A stretch of DNA of 10,650 nucleotides from the NCBI GenBank assembly GCA_018400255.1, contig JAGYMO010000161.1:1-10650 (forward strand), read 5' to 3'. Both the position numbers and the translations under genes were made by a program. Source of the DNA: Deltaproteobacteria bacterium. GTDB lineage: Bacteria; Desulfobacterota; DSM-4660; Desulfatiglandales; B25-G16. Of this stretch, positions 6,065 to 10,650 are shown one piece after another; position 1 is the stretch's first letter; each line of letters starts with the position of its first letter. The notes beneath the pieces were generated by a model. That model was given only the letters and a program-made list of their open reading frames with translations. It was not told the DNA's origin and did no database searches.

Positions 6065-6577
6065 ATGCCAGAAGAACAATTAAAGTGGTATGCTGTTCAT
6101 TCTCGTAGCCGGCATGAGGATGTGGTTTTTAATGGACTTAGTAAAAAGTCTATTGAAACATTTCTCCCCAAGGTGCAGGTTATGAGCCGTAGAAAAGACC
6201 GGAGGAAAAGGATTTATGTTCCGCTTTTGTCAGGGTATATTTTTGTCCATTCAGATTTGAACCCGGGACAATACCTTGATATCTTAAAAACTTACGGTGT
6301 TGTTACCATAATTGGAATTAATGGTATACCAGTGCCATTAAAAGATAGTGAAATTTTATCACTTCAGATATTAAACGGTACGGACAGGACTGTTAGAAAT
6401 CAGGATTACGTAAAAGAGGGTGATAGGATTATTATAAGGGATGGGCCTCTTAAGGGTCTTACGGGGTTTTATTTGAGACACAAGGGGAAATCTGACAAGA
6501 TAGTTATTTCCTTAGAATTGCTCCAGAGGTCATTAGTGGTTGAAATAGAAGACTGGAGGGTGGAGAAGGTTGATTAA
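6065..6577 (+). CDS. NusG-paralog transcription antiterminator (UpxY/RfaH-like)
   Basis: NusG paralogs bind elongating RNA polymerase and help it through long operons. The protein has 170 residues. The NGN domain (about 6-105) begins with WYAVHSRSRHEDVV and has the PLLSGYIFVHSDL stretch (53-65). The C-terminal KOW domain is about 115-165, with VKEGDRIIIRDGPLKGLTGF (116-135). The short NGN, ending without the housekeeping NusG signature and without secE or ribosomal protein genes next door, points to a specialised paralog; UpxY-type members usually head polysaccharide clusters. Here the next gene is purB, 265 nt away, so its target operon is not visible. The ATG at 6065-6067 has no strong Shine-Dalgarno sequence. 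The upstream gap contains a gene remnant, so the locus may be rearranged. Confidence 0.85.
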   Translation: MPEEQLKWYAVHSRSRHEDVVFNGLSKKSIETFLPKVQVMSRRKDRRKRIYVPLLSGYIFVHSDLNPGQYLDILKTYGVVTIIGINGIPVPLKDSEILSLQILNGTDRTVRNQDYVKEGDRIIIRDGPLKGLTGFYLRHKGKSDKIVISLELLQRSLVVEIEDWRVEKVD

Positions 6578-6650
6578 GTATTAGCCGTTCACGGCTTGAA
6601 ACTTGTCGAAGATCCCGCCAACCGGGGAAATTGGAAAATAGAAATTAGTA

Positions 6651-6812
6651 CAGCCACAAAGTCACGAAGACACTAACACTCTAAAATAATTCATTGTTTG
6701 TCATTAACAGCAGAATGTAATATCTGTAAACTTTTTGGGAATTAATATCCTTATTTCTTTTAAGATTTTGAAATTCATGTTTTCCCTTCGTGACTTAGTG
6801 CCTTAGTGGCTG
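6651..6812. repeat. Imperfect inverted repeat, MITE-like, in the gap before purB
   Basis: The left arm (from 6651) reads CAGCCACAAAGTCACGAAG. The right arm, read on the opposite strand from 6812, gives CAGCCACTAAGGCACTAAGT followed by CACGAAG. The two agree at both ends, with the right arm carrying one extra unit of about 10 nt. About 116 nt of AT-rich DNA lies between them with no ORF. Similar cacaaag/cacgaag words recur between genes in many environmental genomes, so this may be a dispersed non-autonomous element or a folded RNA. No target-site duplication is evident. Confidence 0.5.
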
Positions 6813-6842
6813 AACTGTTACCTATTATTTAGAGGGATAAAA

Positions 6843-8144
6843 ATGATAGAACGCTACACACTTCCAAGGATGGGTAAGATATGGGAGCCGCAAAATAAAT
6901 TCAGTAAGTGGCTTGATGTAGAGATATTGGTTTGCGAGGCAATGGCAAAAGAAGGTATCATACCGGTAAAATCGCTTGAAACTATTAAGCAGAAGGCACA
7001 ATTTTCTATTGAGAGAATCGAGGAGATCGAGGGAAAGGTAAAACATGACGTAATTGCCTTCTTAACGAACGTTGAGGAGTATGTTGGTCCAGACGCCCGT
7101 TTTATGCATATGGGGCTGACATCGTCGGATATCCTTGATACAGCAATGGCCCTTCAGCTTAAAGAGGCAATGGGTTTAATTATAGAAGATATCCATTCGC
7201 TCCTCTCTGTTCTTAAAGAACGTGCGTTTGAACACAAAAACACTGTTATGGTTGGTCGCTCTCATGGCATTCATGCCGAGCCAATAACATTTGGACTGAA
7301 ACTGGCGGTCTGGTATAGCGAGATGAAGAGAAACCTAAAAAGGCTTGAACAGGCAATGGATGTCATAAGTTATGGTAAAATATCAGGCGCTGTAGGAACC
7401 TTTGCAAATATTCCTCCAGATATTGAAAGCTATGTCTGCGCCAAGTTAGGCCTAAAGCCAGCAGAGGCATCTACCCAGATTATTCAAAGAGACAGGTATG
7501 CCCAGTATTTTACTGCGTTAGCCATCCTCGCAGGATCTATTGAAAAAATGGCTGTAGAGATACGGCACCTTCAGAGAACAGAGGTTGGAGAGGCGGAAGA
7601 GGTTTTTACCCCGGGACAAAAGGGGTCATCGGCTATGCCCCACAAGAAAAATCCTGTCGGCTCTGAAAATCTCTCAGGGCTTTCCCGGCTTATCAGATCC
7701 TATAGTTTAGCTGCCCTTGAGAATATGGCCCTTTGGCACGAGAGGGATATCAGTCATTCATCGGTCGAGAGGGTCATTGCCCCAGATAGCACAATTCTTA
7801 TAGACTACATGTTGAACCGGCTTACAAGAATGATAAAGAATATGATTGTATATAAAGATGCAATGCTTGGAAACCTTGAAAGAACAAAAGGCCTGATATT
7901 TTCCCAGCAGATTCTGCTTGCCTTAGTCAATAAGGGCTGCTCGCGTCAGCTTGCCTATTCACTGACACAGAAAGTCTCCATGCAGGCATGGAAGGATAAA
8001 CAGGATTTTAAGGCATTACTTTTAAAGGATCACGATATTAACGAATATCTCAAGGGGGATGAGATAGAGCAAATATTCTCCCTTAGTTATCATTTAAAAT
8101 ATGTGGAGGAAATCTTTGGAAGGGTATTTAAAGACGAAATTTAA
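6843..8144 (+). CDS. purB: Adenylosuccinate lyase
   Basis: This cytoplasmic enzyme makes AMP from adenylosuccinate and, earlier in purine synthesis, releases fumarate from SAICAR. The protein has 433 residues, the length of the short Bacillus/Thermotoga type. The fumarase/aspartase signature is GSSAMPHKKNP (261-271), with the flexible-loop serines 262-263. The active-site histidines fall at H68 (KHDVIAF), H89 (FMHMGLTSSD) and H141 (GRSHGIHAEP), matching remembered Bacillus subtilis numbering. The ATG at 6843 has a GAGGG Shine-Dalgarno sequence at about 7-nt spacing. Other pur genes are absent nearby. The end overlaps the following lipoprotein gene. Confidence 0.97.
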   Translation: MIERYTLPRMGKIWEPQNKFSKWLDVEILVCEAMAKEGIIPVKSLETIKQKAQFSIERIEEIEGKVKHDVIAFLTNVEEYVGPDARFMHMGLTSSDILDTAMALQLKEAMGLIIEDIHSLLSVLKERAFEHKNTVMVGRSHGIHAEPITFGLKLAVWYSEMKRNLKRLEQAMDVISYGKISGAVGTFANIPPDIESYVCAKLGLKPAEASTQIIQRDRYAQYFTALAILAGSIEKMAVEIRHLQRTEVGEAEEVFTPGQKGSSAMPHKKNPVGSENLSGLSRLIRSYSLAALENMALWHERDISHSSVERVIAPDSTILIDYMLNRLTRMIKNMIVYKDAMLGNLERTKGLIFSQQILLALVNKGCSRQLAYSLTQKVSMQAWKDKQDFKALLLKDHDINEYLKGDEIEQIFSLSYHLKYVEEIFGRVFKDEI

Positions 8145-8754
8145 ATTTCGTAATTTATTTATTGTATCATGTATTCCTTTTCTCTTTATTCTATTTTCAT
8201 GTTCCTCCATACAAAGTTTATACAATAGGCTTTCAGATGAGCACTATATGTCTGATGATTACAGGACTGTTCTTAAAAAATGGACAAGAAAAGGCTCTAT
8301 ATATAAGGGATTAAAGACGGAGTTGGTTCTTTCATCCGTTTATAAGGGAGATGAATTCAGAAAGGCCTATACAAACGAGTATTGCAAAGTTTATTCGTTA
8401 CCTCCTCATCAAGTTAACAATATGTTGCATAATCAAATGCAGGCAGCAGATGATTATGATGATTTTTTGGTGGTGATAGATGCAGGAGAAGAGCAGTGGG
8501 ATGATTTTTCTAAACGAAACTCTTTATGGAGTGTGTTTTTGCTACGAGATGGGAACCTGAGGGAGAAACCACTGGAGGTGAGGAAGTTAAAAGAAAACAG
8601 AATTTTTTACGAATCCTTTTTTCCATTTATCTCCCCATGGTCAAGTGTTTATAGCTTCAGGTTTAAAAGGCCTGATAGCCCAGGTAATTCAGAGGCATTA
8701 GAGCTGGTTTTTACGGGCCTGCCAGGGACAATCAGATTAACATGGAGCCAATAG
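8116..8754 (+). CDS. Putative lipoprotein of unknown function, coupled to purB
   Basis: I do not recognise a named family. From the TTG at 8116 it encodes 212 residues. A basic N-terminus and a hydrophobic segment (about 14-27) end in LFSC with Cys29 followed by SS, a plausible lipobox without a +2 Asp, so an outer-membrane lipoprotein is likely. The mature part is mixed alpha/beta, with WTRKGSIYKGLKTELVLSSV near its start, a DDYDDFLVVIDAG stretch, a run of Trp/Phe residues and IRLTWSQ at the end. I chose TTG 8116 because GGAGG (8105-8109) sits 6 nt before it; an in-frame ATG at 8101 would add five residues but has no visible ribosome site. Either way the start lies inside the purB 3' end, so expression is probably coupled. 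The 166-nt convergent gap after it shows no convincing terminator. Confidence 0.78.
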   Translation: MEGYLKTKFKFRNLFIVSCIPFLFILFSCSSIQSLYNRLSDEHYMSDDYRTVLKKWTRKGSIYKGLKTELVLSSVYKGDEFRKAYTNEYCKVYSLPPHQVNNMLHNQMQAADDYDDFLVVIDAGEEQWDDFSKRNSLWSVFLLRDGNLREKPLEVRKLKENRIFYESFFPFISPWSSVYSFRFKRPDSPGNSEALELVFTGLPGTIRLTWSQ

Positions 8755-8920
8755 AGTTGGATACTTTTGAGAAACTTTTTTGAATGGTGAAACCTAAAAG
8801 ACGATATCTTTGAATACTATATGGAGTAATGCTTTTGTGTTTTATTAGAGTAGTGGAGAGGGTATTAACTACATACCAATTGTCTTACAAGTGAAGGGGG
8901 CCCTTTAGTTGTTCTTTGAG

Positions 8921-9790
8921 CTACATATAATCTACTATGCTCAAAGCCATAACGCTCGCAGAGGAAGACATGGCGGTTTCATACACTAATTGTTTCATCT
9001 TAAGATTAACTACTGCCTCATTAATATCCGCATTTTCAATAAGGGCCTTTTCATCTTCATAAGCACAATGCAGGTCTTCAAGGATTTTTTCTTTCACATC
9101 GAATTGGATCATTGCAAACGTCACGTCAGAGATAGCAGCAGTGAGTGTATCAAGCTGATCTTCGATATCATCGATCGCGCCTTCGATATCATATGCAGGG
9201 TCATCAATATTTAGTTTAGCTTCGATTAATGTCTCAAATATGTCCCCGAAGATTTCTTCACCGTTTGCACCTACGGTAACACAAGTATCAATGCCTACCT
9301 TTACAGAAAATGGGTCGGCGTTTCCATTATAGTTCACCTGGTCAGGGTTGGCTTCATCAAAGGAAAACGGTTTTGTGTCTGTTTTTGTCCCTGCAAAGAT
9401 ATAGCTATCATTTACCCTTGCGTTGGCGAGGGATAATATTTGATTTATATACCCGTTTAAAGTATCTGCTGCCTGGTCAGGTTCAAGATCTGAATTATTG
9501 ACATTTACCAATAATGCCTTTGTCTGGTAGAGAAATTCATATGCCCCGTTTAGGGATGATTCGCTAACATGTGCCCACAGTTTCCCTGCTGTTATATTAC
9601 GTCCCACTTGTTCAATATTGGCTATGGATGACCTGATATCCAGTACTGATACAAAGCCCAATGGATCATCGGAGGCCGTGTTTATTTTTCTTCCTGTACT
9701 CACTGTCTCATTGGCCTTTGACATATCTATAGACGCCCTGCTAAGGTTGTTTATAATATTTTCATACAGGGTCCTTGTCGCTATTTTCAT
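8921..9790 (-). CDS. flgL: Flagellar hook-filament junction protein FlgL (HAP3)
   Basis: FlgL forms the second junction ring between hook and filament; it is exported through the flagellar secretion system and resembles flagellin. The protein has 289 residues, somewhat shorter than the enterobacterial protein. The N-terminal flagellin-like helix region (1-70) carries RTLYENIINNLSRASIDMSK and STGRKINTASDDP (31-43). A LANARVNDSYIFAGTKTDTKPF-like stretch marks the D1/D2 boundary typical of FlgL, and the C-terminal helix ends in MSSSASVMALSIVDYM. The ATG at 9788-9790 is preceded by AGGGGAA at good spacing. It begins 8 nt after flgK and is cotranscribed with it. Confidence 0.93.
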   Translation of the reverse strand: MKIATRTLYENIINNLSRASIDMSKANETVSTGRKINTASDDPLGFVSVLDIRSSIANIEQVGRNITAGKLWAHVSESSLNGAYEFLYQTKALLVNVNNSDLEPDQAADTLNGYINQILSLANARVNDSYIFAGTKTDTKPFSFDEANPDQVNYNGNADPFSVKVGIDTCVTVGANGEEIFGDIFETLIEAKLNIDDPAYDIEGAIDDIEDQLDTLTAAISDVTFAMIQFDVKEKILEDLHCAYEDEKALIENADINEAVVNLKMKQLVYETAMSSSASVMALSIVDYM

Positions 9791-9798
9791 TTATTCCC

Positions 9799-10650
9799 CT
9801 ATCTGACCGCTAACAGTGCCTCAAGCATTTCATCAGCAGTTTTAATTAGTTTTGCTGCTGCTGCGTAGGCATGCTGAAATTTTATGAGATTGGTCATCTC
9901 TTCATCAAGGGAGACAGAGGAGGCATTGTCTCTCATTTCGGTAAGCTGACTCACAATGATCTCGCTGCTCCCCCTCTGGTCCTGTATATTTTTGCTATGA
10001 ATCCCTATTAACCCAACAAGGGAATGGCAGTAATTTTCAAATGTTGTACCGGCCTCGCTAAAGGATATTTCTTCATACTGAAGGTCGGCAATAGCACATG
10101 CATTGGAATTATCACCTGCTGCTATGCTGCCATCAGAGTCTACCCTGCCGGCTGCTATGTAGGCCTTATTCTCGGCAAGACATGAGTTTACAGCAATGGT
10201 ATCGGCGCTGGTGCCTGAAAAAAAGGTGTTTATTCCTAATGCGGCGAGTATATTGCTTGTATCATCAGAAAAGGCAAAGGTGTAATCGGAGGATGCACTG
10301 ATTTTGATGTAGCCTTCAGCGGTAACTTCCGCGCTTATATTCCCCCCGCCCAATCCATGTATGGCACTAACAATGTTGTCAATGGTTGTTGAACCCACAT
10401 CTATATCTATAGGTAGCTCGCCTGCAGGGCCCCCCAAGTCGACTACATTACCAGTTTCATCATAAACCCAAAATTTAAAAGACCCATCTGTTACATTATT
10501 CTGGAAATAAAGGCCTGAGCTGTTAACGGCGGAGCTCGAGTCATCTATTTTGTAGGTGCCTTGAACTTCGGTAAAGGTATCCTTTCCCACACCATCTGAA
10601 TGGATTTTGTTTACCTCAAAGATAAGCCGTTCCGCCAATTCATCCAGATT
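9799..10650 (-). CDS. flgK: Flagellar hook-associated protein FlgK (HAP1), C-terminal part, cut by right edge
   Basis: FlgK forms the first junction ring on the hook. The reading frame is open to the window edge, so the true start is outside; 283 codons are seen. The visible part starts with NLDELAERLIFEVNKIHSDG, the family's characteristic central helix, followed by a variable beta-rich D2/D3 region (about visible residues 30-180). It ends in the flagellar rod/hook C-terminal helix with VSLDEEMTNLIKFQHAYAAA and the final KTADEMLEALLAVR. The 8-nt gap to flgL fits the usual flgK-flgL pair. Confidence 0.93.
   Translation of the reverse strand, partial: NLDELAERLIFEVNKIHSDGVGKDTFTEVQGTYKIDDSSSAVNSSGLYFQNNVTDGSFKFWVYDETGNVVDLGGPAGELPIDIDVGSTTIDNIVSAIHGLGGGNISAEVTAEGYIKISASSDYTFAFSDDTSNILAALGINTFFSGTSADTIAVNSCLAENKAYIAAGRVDSDGSIAAGDNSNACAIADLQYEEISFSEAGTTFENYCHSLVGLIGIHSKNIQDQRGSSEIIVSQLTEMRDNASSVSLDEEMTNLIKFQHAYAAAAKLIKTADEMLEALLAVR

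Noticed and set aside
6583..6596. AGCCG-TTCA-CGGCT hairpin just after the NusG-like gene as a terminator
   Set aside because: The stem is only 5 bp and is not followed by a T-run, so it cannot be called an intrinsic terminator.
8894..8905. AAGGG-GG-CCCTT as a terminator for the convergent purB/lipoprotein and flgL ends
   Set aside because: The loop would be only 2 nt, and neither strand shows the U-tract expected after the stem.
10301..10638. Start of flgK at 10638 (TTG read as Met)
   Set aside because: The frame stays open to the window edge, and the residues before it (NLDE) fit the conserved FlgK helix, so the gene is partial and starts outside.

Overview
The window looks like a stretch of an AT-rich Gram-negative chromosome. 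A type IV pilus secretin implies an outer membrane, and flagellar hook-associated proteins imply swimming motility. The families present fit an anaerobic or environmental lineage such as Desulfobacterota, Nitrospirota or anammox-type Planctomycetota. That placement is an inference from family content and style; no rRNA or other decisive marker is present.

Region 1 (1-4700, minus strand) is a type IV pilus assembly operon in the canonical order pilM-pilN-pilO-pilP-pilQ. It is headed by a small XRE-type DNA-binding protein that ends 23 nt before pilM. PilM (cytoplasmic actin-like), PilN and PilO (inner-membrane coiled-coil proteins) and PilP (periplasmic connector) form the alignment subcomplex that links the motor to the PilQ outer-membrane secretin. 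PilQ runs off the left edge, so its N1, N3 and beta-barrel parts are outside the window.

Region 2 (4701-5123) is a 423-nt, very AT-rich divergent intergenic stretch between the pil operon and lepB. It holds a good sigma70-like promoter facing the pil operon, with a 9-bp inverted repeat over its -10 region. It also holds a 10-bp-period direct repeat, a separate perfect 11-bp inverted repeat, and a promoter candidate for lepB.

Region 3 (5124-8754, plus strand) carries signal peptidase I (lepB), a decayed four-helix-bundle gene, a NusG-paralog antiterminator of the UpxY/RfaH type, adenylosuccinate lyase (purB) and a lipoprotein of unknown function that overlaps the end of purB. The two gaps around the NusG-like gene contain imperfect inverted repeats and look like sites of past insertion and decay.

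Region 4 (8921-10650, minus strand) is flgK (C-terminal part only, cut by the right edge) followed 8 nt later by flgL, the two hook-filament junction proteins.

Most of the window is ordinary core machinery, and I do not see a clearly new multi-gene system. The points most worth a second look are the XRE regulator with a putative operator over its own promoter at the head of pilMNOPQ, a possible lipid-anchored PilQ paired with a PilP that lacks a convincing lipobox, the orphan NusG paralog, and the four-helix-bundle gene remnant.
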